Positions 1 to 8,521 are shown, numbered from the stretch's first letter. The stretch is 19,143 nt of DNA from Candidatus Aalborgicola danicus (GCA_016703945.1 JADJBC010000034.1:1-19143), one strand, 5' to 3'. Numbers and translations are program-made. Notes: generated by a model not told the origin, from the letters alone.

Positions 1-168
1 GCGTAGTTGTCGCTGGCGGTGTAGCTGGCCGCCGCGGTCAGGTCGGTGTTGTTATCCGTCGTCTGGTGGCTGCGGGCGTTGAAGGCGTTGGCGTCGCGCG
101 CCTGGTTGCCTCCTCCGGCCGGGTTGTAGCCTGCTGCTGCGCCTGCATCCATGGTTACCTGCTCATAG
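1..168 (-). pseudogene. Fragment of a copper-type TonB-dependent receptor (second copy)
   Basis: Read on the minus strand, this stretch encodes about 55 residues (ending at the window edge in ASYTASDNYA) that match the middle of the OprC-like receptor at 8522-10822. The DNA aligns with roughly 9342-9510 at about 90% identity with mainly third-position differences. That makes it a paralogue or diverged duplicate rather than a recent copy. The match stops sharply near 168-170, where an unrelated plus-strand coding end begins, so the N-terminal half of this receptor is missing. Whether the C-terminal half lies left of base 1 cannot be seen. Most likely a gene remnant left by recombination. Confidence 0.8.
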
Positions 169-170
169 GC

Positions 171-323
171 CTGTTTGGCTTCTACCCCTGGATAGACGCC
201 AGCAAAACCTACTACGGCATCGTGGCGCGTTTTGACGCTACCGGTGCAGGTGCGGGGGCTGCGTCCCAGGCGTGCGGGGCGCGGGTGCGCCGGTCGTGGA
301 TGACTGGGGTGGCGCTGCATTGA
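171..323 (+). pseudogene. C-terminal remnant of a serine hydrolase (beta-lactamase family)
   Basis: The plus frame ending in TGA at 321-323 reads LFGFYPWIDASKTYYGIVAR followed by a tail with SQACGARVRRSWMTG. From memory this resembles the C-terminus of Comamonadaceae serine hydrolases of the beta-lactamase/class C fold (FGFYPWID...YYGIVAR, then a Cys-containing Arg-rich end). The N-terminal part, including the SxxK and YxN motifs, is absent because the upstream bases belong to the receptor fragment. The open frame that continues upstream to 66 is only a chance read-through of the receptor's antisense strand. Non-functional remnant; family assignment moderate. Confidence 0.6.
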
Positions 324-364
324 CACTGGGGCACAATCCTGCGTTTTGAACCGGAGGACGAATC

Positions 365-912
365 ATGAAACGCTGGATTGCAATGGGTTTTTTAGTGGCT
401 TTAGCTGTAGGTGCACATGCCGCTCCACCGACGCCCAGTCGGTAGAGAGCTACGCTGGTTGCCTCAGGAACGAGGCGCCGCTGAACGGTTGCGCCCCAAC
501 TCCACAAAGCACGATGCTGGCCGCTGCCAAGCAGGCGTCCCAAGGCAAGCCAGTCACGCCTGAAGAGCAAAAGGTATTTCTGAAGTTTATGGAAAGCTCC
601 AGCGCGGTTATTGCGGAAGAAACCGCCATGGCCAAGCTCAAGCCGATGTTCATGGAGATTTACACCACGCACTTTTCACAAGAGGAGGTCGACGGCATCA
701 CTGCGTTTTACGAATCGCCGGTGGGCCAATCGCTGCTCAGCAAGCAGCCCGCCGTGATCCAGGCGGTGTTGCAAGGCATGCCCCAGCGTCTGGCCGGCAT
801 GACCGAAAAACTCAAGAAACTCGACCAGGAAATGCGCGTGGAAATCAAGGCCCTGCGCGACGCGGTCAAACCGGAGGCCCCCGCCGCAGACGGCAAGTCG
901 CTATCAAAATAG
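365..912 (+). CDS. DUF2059 family secreted protein (frame disrupted near the N-terminus)
   Basis: The start at 365 has a good ribosome site (GGAGG at 352-356) and encodes a clear signal peptide, MKRWIAMGFLVALAVGAHAA. That frame hits TAG at 443-445, while the rest of the protein continues in the next frame to the stop at 912. One C missing from the CCC at 434-436 would join them as APPTPQSVE. Between about 446 and 511 the first frame again reads sensibly (TVAPQLHK), so two further compensating indels are likely there. The remainder (TPEEQKVFLKFMESSSAVI..., FSQEEVDGITAFYESPVGQS) is typical of DUF2059, a small helical periplasmic domain of unknown role. The match to the family is from memory. 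Either sequencing error or a decaying gene. Confidence 0.7.
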
Positions 913-962
913 AAGCTGCCCCCGCACTATCCATGAGCTCAAATGCCGATTTGGCTTGAAAT
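900..962 (+). repeat. Dispersed intergenic repeat, copy A
   Basis: Begins GCTATCAAAATAGAAGCTGC and ends near GATTTGGCTTGAAAT. Nearly identical to copy B at 5113-5174. It starts inside the last codons of the DUF2059 gene and fills the space before the histidine kinase gene. The GCTATC...AGCTGC start and the GATTTGGCTTG end recall a short element I remember from Comamonadaceae intergenic regions. Confidence 0.75.
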
Positions 963-991
963 GCGTTCCCTTCAGCATCACAGGTATCTGA

Positions 992-3114
992 ATGCTTCCA
1001 GTGCGTGTGGCGTGGCGGTCCTTGGGTTATTCGCTCGCCAGCTTTTTGCCGTTGGCGCTGATGGTGCTTTGGTTGTCGGCCTCCGAGCGGGTGCTGACGG
1101 CTGAGCTCGTGTGGAATGACAGCGCGCAGGCGGTATGCATCCAGGCGCAACCCTGTACCTCCGGCGTGGTCGCCGTGCGCGGTGTCAACTCCCAGGTGCC
1201 GGTGGATGCCGGCTTGCTGCTGGATGCGGGGCATTTCCTCCCCACCTACGCCTTGCGCACCGACTATGCCCAAAGGCACTTGCAACTGCATGGCGTACTG
1301 CAGGCGGACGCGGTAGAGCTACTTTTGCAGATGGCAGTATCCAGCGCCATCCAGTCACCTCACGGGGGTGGCTCGGTATCAGCGCCATGCTGTGGATGCA
1401 TGTTGCGCTGGGTTACCTGGCATGGTTGTCGGGGTGCTTTCATTGGCTGCGCAGCGGCGCTGAGGGGCTCGGCCTGCTTTTGACGTCGTGCGGTGGCTAT
1501 GCGGTGGGCATGTTGTTGGGTGGGCTGGAGCTGGACCACGGCTTGGCCTGGCCCATGGGTGCTGCGGGGCTAATCAACCAGCTTGCCCGCTTCGCTATCC
1601 AATTGGGCTTTGCATCCTATGTCGGTTTTGTATTGTGTTTGCCCAGGCGCGTGGTGCCACGCCGCGTGGTGCAGGCCTTGCCCGCAACGGCGTTTCTGGT
1701 GGTGTGTATTGATGTACTGGGGCTGGCCCCCGCGCCCGCGTGGGGGCACCAGGCGGTGGTGGCGTTGTGGGTGGTTTTGGTGTCGGTGGCGCTCTTTTAT
1801 CAGTGGCGGCGTACGCACAGCCCGCTGCTGCGCGCGTTGGCGCAGTGGTTTGGCCTGCTGGCTGGTTTGTTGGTGCTGCGCTTTGCCATTATTCAGGCGT
1901 GGCCCCAAGACGGCAGCACCACCGAGCGCGAGCTGTTTGTGGCTGGCAGTTTTATGGCATTCAAGGTGTTTTCATTGATGGTCATAGCGGTCAGCCCGGT
2001 GCTGGGCAACGCCGACCACGTGTGGCGGCGCATTGTGCTGTGGTTACTGGCCGCCAGCCTGGTGGCCGCGGCCGATGTGGTCCTGGTACTCGCCCTGCGA
2101 CTGAGCCCGCCCGTAGCCCTGTTGGCAAGCACCTTGCTGGTCGGGGCGTTGTATGTGCCCCTGCGCGCCTGGGCGTTTGAGCGCCTATTGGGCCGCCGTG
2201 CCCTGAAGCTTGAAGACCACATTGAAGCCCTCTACACCACGGCGCGTGCGGCCGCCACCTCCAATGCGGGTGCGCAGCGAGCCTGGGCCCAGCTGTTGGA
2301 ACGCGTTTTTTTGCCCGAGACGCTGGAGCTAAAAGAGTTGCCCGGTGAGTCGGCCCGTGTGCTGGAAAGCGGAGCCGCGCTGTGGGCGCCATTGCCCGTG
2401 GTGGGGGCTGGGGTGATGTTGCGCCATGCGCAGGGCGGGCGACGCTTGTTTGGCGTAGAGGAGCGGCGTTTTGTGCAGCATGCCGCCAGCCTGCTGCAAC
2501 GCCTGGTAGACGGCGACCGCAAAGCCGACCTGGCCCGCCAGGATGAACGCGAGCGTATTGCCGACGACTTGCACGACGACTTGGGTGGACGCCTGCTGCA
2601 CCTGGTGCGAACCGGCCCGGCCGGCCCCTGGCAGCGCTACGCCCAGGACACTCTGTCGGAAATGCGCTTCATCACCCATGGCATGGCCAAGGGGCCGGTG
2701 CCGCTCACTGAATTGTTGGCCGATTTGCGGGGCGAGCTGGTGCCGCGGGTGCGCGGTGCGGGCCTGCACATGGACTGGCAGCCACCGGTGGTGCCCGCCA
2801 CGCTCACGGTGCGCCCGGACGTGGCGCTGGCCATTGCACGCATCTTGTCGGAGGCACTGCGCAATGTGCTCAATCACGGCCAGGCCACGCGTGTGGGCGT
2901 GCACATTGGGCTGGAGGGCGATGGCCTGCACCTGGCAGTGCGCAATGACGGCGCACTGGTAAACCCGACGAACTGGACGCGTGGCTTGGGTCTGCAGTCA
3001 ATTGAACGGCGTGCCCAGCGGCTGGGCGGTCAGGCCCGCTGGGAGGCGCTGTCCGACGGGGGGGTGCTGCTTACGGTTTCCTGGCCCCTGGATGCCAAAG
3101 GCAGCGCGCCATGA
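992..3114 (+). CDS. Membrane-bound sensor histidine kinase (one frameshift)
   Basis: The N-terminus is read from ATG 992 (AGG at 981-983 upstream). It has a membrane segment followed by an extracytoplasmic part ending HLQLHGVLQADAVELLLQ. The frame then shifts at about 1330, where restoring one G (CAG GAT GGC) gives LLLQDGSIQRH. The remaining frame runs uninterrupted to TGA 3112-3114. About eight hydrophobic segments lie between 1380 and 2150. The kinase core follows: a HisKA_3-type dimerisation box ERERIADDLHDDLGG with the phospho-accepting His at codon 2572-2574, an N box around LRNVLNHG, a D box VRNDG and a G box GLGLQSIERRAQRLGG. It overlaps the next gene by ATGA, so kinase and regulator are co-translated partners. 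The signal sensed is unknown. Without the correction the gene would be split. Confidence 0.85.
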
Positions 3115-3785
3115 GCGAGCCCGCCATGCAAATATTGCTGGTCGAAGACCAAAGTGATGCGGTGGACTTGCTCCAGGAGCTGGTGCGCACGGTGTTTCCC
3201 ACGGCACAGGTCAAAGTCTGCGGTACGGTAGCCCATGCCCTGATGCAGCTGGACTTGCCCTGGCAGCTCGCGCTGGTGGACCTGCGGCTGCTGGATGGCT
3301 CCGGCCTGGTGGTGCTGCAGGCGCTCAAAGCCGCGCAACCCGACACCCAGGCCATCGTGACCACGCTCTACCACGACGACGATATTGTTTTTAGTGCCTT
3401 GCAAGCCGGAGCCGACGGCTATTTGCTCAAGAGCGACCCCTTGCCGAGTTTGGTGTCATCTTTGCGCCGCATGGCCGATGGTGAACCGCCTTTGTCGGCG
3501 GCTGTGGCCCGGCGCATATTGAAACATTGCCGCTCGGGGCAGGTACAGCCTGTGGCGGCAACGCCCCTGCAGGCGGCGGTGCTCACCCCGCGTGAGACCC
3601 AGGTTTTGGCCGCCATCGGCGAAGGCCTTAGCATCGCGGAAGTGGGGGAGCGCCTGGGCATGGCGTACCACACCACCAACGACCACATCAAGGCGATCTA
3701 CCGCAAGCTGGGCATCCGCACCCGCGCTCAGGCCGCCACAGAGGCCATGCGCCGCGGCCTGCTGGAGCCACCCCCCCAAATCTAG
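3111..3785 (+). CDS. NarL/FixJ-family response regulator
   Basis: The protein has 224 residues and two domains. The receiver domain (about 7-125) has acidic residues E12-D13, the phospho-acceptor D57 in ALVDLRLLDG, T84/T85 and the conserved K107. The C-terminal LuxR-type helix-turn-helix starts LTPRETQVLAAIGEGLSIAEV and has a recognition helix around TTNDHIKAIYRKLGIRTR. Its ATG overlaps the stop of the histidine kinase (ATGA at 3111-3114), a hallmark of translational coupling, so the two form a cognate two-component system. Targets are unknown; the exported Lcl-domain gene immediately downstream in the same direction is a candidate. The N-terminus could alternatively start at the second Met (residue 6). 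Confidence 0.9.
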   Translation: MSEPAMQILLVEDQSDAVDLLQELVRTVFPTAQVKVCGTVAHALMQLDLPWQLALVDLRLLDGSGLVVLQALKAAQPDTQAIVTTLYHDDDIVFSALQAGADGYLLKSDPLPSLVSSLRRMADGEPPLSAAVARRILKHCRSGQVQPVAATPLQAAVLTPRETQVLAAIGEGLSIAEVGERLGMAYHTTNDHIKAIYRKLGIRTRAQAATEAMRRGLLEPPPQI

Positions 3786-3866
3786 GGGTAGGCGCTTGGC
3801 TTCACGGCAAAGACAATCGATCAATGCCTTGACGCATAGACGGCCTAACTTCCTGGAGATTCCAAA

Positions 3867-5089
3867 ATGATGAAGTCAATCAAGCATGCAACGCTTGCGG
3901 TGTGTGCAGCCCCCTTGTTCTGGATAGGTACCAGCGTGGCCGGTACGCTGCAGGCCTCTGCCGATGGCACTGCCACCGACTCTGCCACCGGCCTAACGTG
4001 GATGCGCTGCATCGTCGGGCAAACCTGGACCGGCACGGCTTGCCTTGGTGACCCACCCTATTCATCGCTGGACCAGATTCGTGGCATGACCGGAGCAACC
4101 TCGTTCGCGGGTCAAAACGACTGGCGACTGCCCACCATCCGTGAACTGATGACGCTGGTGGATTACACGCTGCCCGTGACCGGCGTGGACCGCAAGGTCT
4201 TTCTGGACCCGTCGAACATCAACTCCTTCTTTTTATCCAGCACCACAGGCGATGGTAATAATCCCGACTATGGTTTTGCCTGGGTGGGCGTTTCAGGCGG
4301 GGGCAACAACAGCGCTATCGTCACCAGTACCGATGTGTCTTATGTGCGTATGGTGCGGGGTACAGCCAATGCATCGATGAATCTGGCACGGCCCACCGCG
4401 GACTACACCCCCAGCAGCAACGGCACCGTGTTGCACAAACCCACCCAGTTGACGTGGCAACGTTGCATGGTGGGGCAGACCTGGACCGGCAGTGCCTGCA
4501 CGGGGTCGGCCAGCACCCTGACCTGGACGCAGGCGCGCGCGCTGACCAGCAATTTTGCGGGCCAATCCGATTGGCGCCTACCCACGGCCCTGGAGCTGGA
4601 CAGCCTAGTGGACTACACCAAATCCTTCCACACCATCAACACCGACGTGTTTCCGGAAAACGACCCCGGAGTTGTATGTGTGGTCGGGCTCCACCTCAGC
4701 CGTTCTTGACAGCGACCCCCGGTACAGCGCTACACCTGGGGTGTAAGTTTCAAATACGGCGGGCTGTCCAGCGTGGACACCTTGGGCAGTTCGACCGATC
4801 GGTACGGCGTTCGTCTGGTCCGCTCCGCGCCACCCGTCAACGAGGCCACTGAGCTTTTTCCTGGGCTGAGGCACAGTTTTCCAACCTGTTCCCTTTGCCC
4901 GCTGAGAGCGGGGTATTTGCCAACTACACCTACCGCTTTTACCCCGCCTCGGGCTTGGTGCTGGCCGTGCAAAACCGCCAAGTGTATGGCTTTGGTGATA
5001 CCGCGACGAACCGGCAGATGCTGAACCTGACCGCTGCCGTGTGTGTTGCCAACCCGGCATTGGTCCTGTGCAAGCCTGCCACGCCCTAA
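3867..5089 (+). CDS. Exported protein with two Lcl C-terminal (DUF1566) repeats (three frameshifts)
   Basis: The start at 3867 (or 3870) follows GGAG at 3853-3856 and gives a signal peptide ending in SVAG. Two tandem repeats follow, each with DSATGLTWMRC or PTQLTWQRC, VGQTWTG.AC, FAGQ.DWRLPT..EL.(S/T)LVDYT, the signature of the Lcl/DUF1566 domain found in surface or collagen-like-associated proteins. The frame is lost at about 4668 (extra G) and regained at about 4727 (missing G, giving RYSGYTWGVSFKYGG). It is lost again at about 4867, where one missing G in GGG(G) gives PGAEAQFSNLF. The corrected protein ends ...CVANPALVLCKPATP at 5089 and includes a YRFYPASGLVLAVQNRQVYGF segment. Function unknown; location probably periplasm or cell surface. 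Confidence 0.75.
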
Positions 5090-5112
5090 GTCCATCCAGA
5101 AGCAGTCAATTT

Positions 5113-5174
5113 GCTATCAAAAGAGAAGCTGCCCCCGCACTATCCATGGGCTCCAATGCCTATTTGGCTTGCAA
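5113..5174 (+). repeat. Dispersed intergenic repeat, copy B
   Basis: Very similar to copy A (900-962), with the same GCTATCAAAA, AGAAGCTGCCCCCGCACTAT and ATTTGGCTTG blocks. It sits exactly between the convergent ends of the Lcl-domain gene and the LysR gene and fills that gap. Confidence 0.75.
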
Positions 5175-6101
5175 TCAGCAATCTGAGCACACGGTCAGCG
5201 CGGTAGAAACCTGGATGCGCGACTGCTCGGTCAGGTAGTCCAAAAACACCTGCGTGCGCCGGGGTAAAAACTTGCGGCTGGGCAGGGCGGCGAAGAGCGT
5301 CACCTCCCCCGCGATCCAGGGGCGCACCACCTGCACCAACTCGCCAGCTGCGAGTTGGGTGGCTACCAATTCCACCGAGGTGCTGGTAATGCCCATGCCA
5401 TCACTGGCAGCGCGCAACAAGGTGTCAACGTGGTTGGCCCACAGCACTGTGCGCACCTCTTGGTCAATTGACTCGTGCGGGTGCTGGGAGTGGACCAAAT
5501 GCATCAGGCGCGGGCGCATGCCGCGTTGGGTCTGGCGCAGGCAGTCGTGCTCAGCCAAGTCCTGCGGGGTCTGTGGTGTGCCGCGGCGTTTCAGGTAGTC
5601 GGGTGAGGCCACCAGAATGATCTGGGTGGACAAGATCTTGCGCGCAATCACATCGCCGTCGTAGCTGGACTCTGCGGGGAAGAGTGTGATGTCGTAGTCC
5701 TCTATCGGCGGCTCTTTGAACGACTCTACATTGATGTCCAGCACGATCTTGGGGTAGCGCTGCGCAAAGCCTGCCAAAAACGGGGCCAGCACATGTGTGG
5801 CCAGCACGGGCTGGGTCATGATGTGCAACATGCCCGACAAGTCTTGCGTGTGGGCGCTGGCAATGTCATGCGCTTCGTCGATGTCTTGCAAAATGGCGCG
5901 CACACGGGCCAGATAGGTCTCCCCCGCGTCGCTGAGCGACAGGCGCCGGGTGGTGCGGTGCAGCAGGCGCGCACCCAAGTGGTCTTCCAGGTCGGCTACC
6001 AGGCGCGTCACCACGGCGGGCGACATGTCCAGCGCACGGGCGGCGGCGGCAAAGCCCCCCTCGTCAATCACCCGCTGAAAACGGATAAGCATTTCAACCA
6101 C
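5175..6101 (-). CDS. LysR-family transcriptional regulator
   Basis: The N-terminal winged helix-turn-helix is clear (FQRVIDEGGFAAAARALDMS, then PAVVTRLVADLEDHLGARLL and HRTTRRLSLSDAGE). It is followed by a LysR substrate-binding domain (GMLHIMTQPVLATHVLAPFL..., ITLFPAESSYDGDVIARKIL, LVASPDYLKRRGTPQTPQDL). The length of about 308 residues is normal. The start is uncertain: GTG 6101 gives the usual short lead before helix 1, ATG 6092 is also possible, and the open frame extends back to 6197 into bases close to the IS91 element. Neither start has a strong ribosome site. The effector and target genes cannot be told from the sequence. It faces the Lcl gene convergently and has no obvious divergent partner, possibly because the IS91 element replaced it. 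Confidence 0.85.
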   Translation of the reverse strand: MVEMLIRFQRVIDEGGFAAAARALDMSPAVVTRLVADLEDHLGARLLHRTTRRLSLSDAGETYLARVRAILQDIDEAHDIASAHTQDLSGMLHIMTQPVLATHVLAPFLAGFAQRYPKIVLDINVESFKEPPIEDYDITLFPAESSYDGDVIARKILSTQIILVASPDYLKRRGTPQTPQDLAEHDCLRQTQRGMRPRLMHLVHSQHPHESIDQEVRTVLWANHVDTLLRAASDGMGITSTSVELVATQLAAGELVQVVRPWIAGEVTLFAALPSRKFLPRRTQVFLDYLTEQSRIQVSTALTVCSDC

Positions 6102-6188
6102 ATGAGGCCAAGTATCGCCCCCTGAAAGAGCCCTCAACCCACGTAAAAACCCGCACCGCGCCCGCAGTAAGGCCGTGCCTGGCCGATC

Positions 6189-6261
6189 CACCGCCAAAAT
6201 GCGCTGTTCACAAGAGGGATTGGCGGTGCACCGGGTATGGCGGGCGCATAGCTACCCGCCA
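6189..6261. repeat. Hairpins beyond the 3' end of the IS91 transposase (possible oriIS end)
   Basis: There are two inverted repeats. CACCGCCAA (6189-6197) pairs with TTGGCGGTG (6220-6228), and TGGCGGG (6238-6244) pairs with CCCGCCA (6255-6261). They lie just downstream of the transposase stop on the minus strand. In IS91-family elements the replication origin end (oriIS) is in this position and is structured. GAAC, a tetramer used as an IS91 target, occurs on the minus strand at 6205-6208. The exact boundary is not proven, and the inner hairpin could instead act as a terminator. Confidence 0.4.
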
Positions 6262-6288
6262 GCAAGTCAAAATCGCCGCTTTGCTCAT

Positions 6289-7899
6289 TCACCAACTGAC
6301 GCGCTGATCAACCTCAAAGTCCGGTGCCGGTTGTGCCGCAAGATCCCAATCGGGCTCCATGTGCACCCCCTCATCCGTCTGCGCGTCGCAGTCATCCCAC
6401 AGCGGTGGCCCGCGCGCCGGGGAAATATGCGGAGGTTCTGAGTCGACGCCGATGTGATCAAGGATCTTTCTGATCTGCGTGCCCTCGGTAATGAACGCGA
6501 TCAGGCGCATTTGCCCACCGCACAGCGGGCACAGCAGCGGGAACACTTCGTAGATGCGCGCTATCAGCACCGCCCACTGGTAGTGCGCCTTCGAGCGCTT
6601 GGGTGGCGCGGGTTCGGGCGTGGGTGGGATCGCGTGGCCCAGCGGAACCACTGCGGGTGCGCCCTCACTCATGTTGGCTGGGTCGGCCTGCACGACGACT
6701 TGCTTGGCCGGTTGTACCGGTGCAGCCAGAGCCACCGCCGCAGCCCTGAGCGGCGAGTTCGGGGCCAGCACACCAAAATAGCGATGCCGGTGCGTGCGCG
6801 GCGGTGGCACCAGGGCGGCAATACGGTCGATCAGCTCCAGTGGCGTAAGGTGCAGTTCGTCAGCCTTGGCGCCACGCTTGTCAGAGCCAGGCTCGCTATG
6901 TTGTTTGGCGCAGCGGTACACCAAATCGCATCCCTCTTTGCGCAATCGGTCCATCGCAAAGGGTGGGCGGGCGCAATAGCGCAGCAGCCGTTCCAGCGCT
7001 GCGCGGTCGTGTGCTTCGATGCACACACCGGCGTCCACCGAGAAGCCGCTGTGCTGGTAGCCCAGCATCTCTTTGGCGTCACAACTCTCCAGCAGGCCCC
7101 GGCCGACGAAGGCGCGCAGGATACGTCGGCGCAAATCAGTCTGCACCTGGGCCACAGCGGCGGCATCGATAGCACTGGCCGGGTGAAAGACGATGCCCGG
7201 CGATGAAGATTGGGCATCGACCTCACCCTCCACCGTCACCGCCACTTCCTCAAACACCCCATCGACCGCGCACACATGGAAGTGCACATGCCCGTTCAGG
7301 CTGGAGCCGAACCGGTGGATGAAGACCACTGCGCCCATGTGCTGGGCCGCCTTGTCCACCTGCGCCGCCTCAGGGCTGTTGGATTGCAGGCTCTGCGCGA
7401 TAACCCGCAAGAAAATGCGCAGCACCATGCCCAGCACTGCCCCGTCACGCTGCATGAAGTAGCGCAGCCGCTTTGGCACCGAGAGCACCCACTGGCGCAC
7501 CGGCAGGCGGGGGAAGACGTGGTCGCAGAGGTGCGCCGCTGTCTCCGCCATGCGCCGGGTGTTGCACGAGGGGCACACGCCACGGCCTTTGCAGGAATAG
7601 GCCACAAAGTAGTCGTGCCCGCAATCGTCACACCAGGCCCTGGCAAAGCCGTGCGCAAAGATGCCGCACTCCAGGTATTTGCGAAAGGCCTGGCGGACAT
7701 AAGGCTTGGGGGTGTGGTGGTCGCCCTGGCCATCGAACTGGCCGGCACTGGCCAGCTCATGCCAAGTCTCGAAGTGTTCTGCAATCGTCTTGTAGAGCAG
7801 CGTTCGCTCGGGGTGACGCGGGTTGTAGAGCTTGGGTTTTGCACCCGCTTGCCCACCCGCGTGAGAATGCGCTTGCGTTGGGCGTGCGGTGGCGGGCAT
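6289..7899 (-). CDS. IS91-family (HUH/Y2) transposase
   Basis: The protein has 536 residues, all in one frame. An N-terminal zinc-binding region has Cys at 90, 93, 103, 109 and 112 (CDDCGHDYF..., CKGRGVCPSCNTRRMAE), typical of the IS91 Zn domain. The catalytic HUH motif is HVHFH at 204-208. Candidate active-site tyrosines are Y281 (GYQHSG) and Y308 (LLRYCARPPF). A second CPLCGG zinc knuckle and the tail ITEGTQIRKILDHIGVDSEP complete the usual layout. Such enzymes move DNA by rolling-circle transposition without making target duplications and can mobilise flanking genes by one-ended events. The gene looks intact and possibly active. Flanking genes on both sides are truncated or uncertain. Confidence 0.92.
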   Translation of the reverse strand: MPATARPTQAHSHAGGQAGAKPKLYNPRHPERTLLYKTIAEHFETWHELASAGQFDGQGDHHTPKPYVRQAFRKYLECGIFAHGFARAWCDDCGHDYFVAYSCKGRGVCPSCNTRRMAETAAHLCDHVFPRLPVRQWVLSVPKRLRYFMQRDGAVLGMVLRIFLRVIAQSLQSNSPEAAQVDKAAQHMGAVVFIHRFGSSLNGHVHFHVCAVDGVFEEVAVTVEGEVDAQSSSPGIVFHPASAIDAAAVAQVQTDLRRRILRAFVGRGLLESCDAKEMLGYQHSGFSVDAGVCIEAHDRAALERLLRYCARPPFAMDRLRKEGCDLVYRCAKQHSEPGSDKRGAKADELHLTPLELIDRIAALVPPPRTHRHRYFGVLAPNSPLRAAAVALAAPVQPAKQVVVQADPANMSEGAPAVVPLGHAIPPTPEPAPPKRSKAHYQWAVLIARIYEVFPLLCPLCGGQMRLIAFITEGTQIRKILDHIGVDSEPPHISPARGPPLWDDCDAQTDEGVHMEPDWDLAAQPAPDFEVDQRVSW

Positions 7900-7933
7900 G
7901 GGGCAGTGCCAGCGTGGGCTGGGTGCTTGATGA

Positions 7934-7953
7934 TACTGGGTTTATATCCAGCT
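7934..7953. promoter_or_regulatory. LexA-like palindrome upstream of the transposase
   Basis: The bases TACTGGGTTTATATCCAGCT contain CTG-N10-CAG with an AT-rich centre, the layout of a LexA (SOS) box, 35-55 bp upstream of the transposase ATG. The inner bases GG/CC differ from the usual CTGT...ACAG, so binding is uncertain. It could also be part of the terIS end. Confidence 0.25.
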
Positions 7954-8000
7954 TCGCCGCGCGCAGAGCCAACCACTGGGTGCGCCAGATACTCCTGAAT

Positions 8001-8044
8001 TAATAGCTGCTCACGCACTATCTGCGGTGGTTACAGCCCGATTA
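8001..8044 (+). repeat. Dispersed intergenic repeat, copy C (degenerate)
   Basis: The sequence TAATAGCTGCTCACGCACTA followed by GGTTACAGCCCGATT matches the same short repeat family as copies A, B, D and E in the blocks AATAGCTGC, CGCACTAT and ACAGCCCGATT. The first part (GCTATCAAA) is lost. It lies between the IS91 element and an ABC-ATPase scrap. Confidence 0.6.
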
Positions 8045-8050
8045 CCCTGG

Positions 8051-8140
8051 CTGGACGACTGGAGCAACGTGCAGATGATCTTTCAGGACCTGCAACGCAA
8101 GAAGGGGCTGTCGCTGATCTTCATTGCACACGATTTACAG
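8051..8140 (+). pseudogene. Scrap of an oligopeptide-type ABC transporter ATPase gene
   Basis: The plus frame reads VQMIFQDLQRKKGLSLIFIA followed by HDL. This is the stretch after the Walker B motif up to the switch His in OppD/OppF/DppD-type ATPases (Q..I...LQDLQ...GLS.IFIAHDL). Before it only LD remains of the usual SALDVS. After it the similarity ends at once (QTTSRSMAW). No Walker A, signature motif or start codon is nearby. It is a short relic of a gene cut on both sides, next to the IS91 element. Confidence 0.6.
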
Positions 8141-8182
8141 ACCACGAGCCGGTCAATGGCGTGGGTTTTGCACGGCCCGGCG

Positions 8183-8494
8183 TCAGGCAGCCTGCACCAC
8201 CCGCACGTCCAGGCGCACCTTGAGCCAGTGGCGCAGGACGCTGAAAATGCGCGACAGGCTGTCCATACCCGGCTTACCGTTGCAGGTCAGCATGGCACGC
8301 AGGCTGCGGGCCGACCGGTGGGTCAGCACCGCCAGCGCTTCGAAGCCGACGGTGGCCGTAACCAGATCCCGCAGGATCAGGCGTGCCGCCTCGGGCTCAC
8401 CGCCCAGGAACAATGCCACGGACTGGTCCAGCAGGCCGATGGCAAAGCCGGAATCGAATGTGGCGGATGGATTCAAGATGGGTTCGGTGTGCAT
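8183..8494 (-). CDS. Small helix-turn-helix protein (HigA/addiction-antidote-like)
   Basis: The protein has 103 residues. The second half (EAARLILRDLVTATVGFEAL, LAVLTHRSARSLRAMLTCNG, KPGMDSLSRIFSVLRHWLKV) resembles the HTH domain of the putative addiction-module antidote family: a helical lead, the HTH at about 51-77 with SxRSLxxxL, and a DSLxRIxxVL helix. No toxin gene is next to it. It starts 27 bp after the stop of the copper receptor, in the same direction, so it is probably the last gene of the copper operon. It may be a regulator rather than an antitoxin. Assignment by pattern only. Confidence 0.6.
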   Translation of the reverse strand: MHTEPILNPSATFDSGFAIGLLDQSVALFLGGEPEAARLILRDLVTATVGFEALAVLTHRSARSLRAMLTCNGKPGMDSLSRIFSVLRHWLKVRLDVRVVQAA

Positions 8495-8521
8495 GTCGTG
8501 TCTCTTGAATCAAGCACGCGA

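Noticed and set aside
66..323. An 85-residue plus-strand open frame as one gene
   Set aside because: Its first third is the antisense strand of a receptor fragment; only the last ~50 codons resemble a real protein.
320..348. A sigma-70 promoter before the DUF2059 gene (TTGACA at 320-325)
   Set aside because: The -35-like hexamer is good but no -10 box lies at the right spacing.
6454..7206. A 250-codon plus-strand open frame inside the IS91 element
   Set aside because: Antisense to the transposase; no domain pattern or ribosome site.
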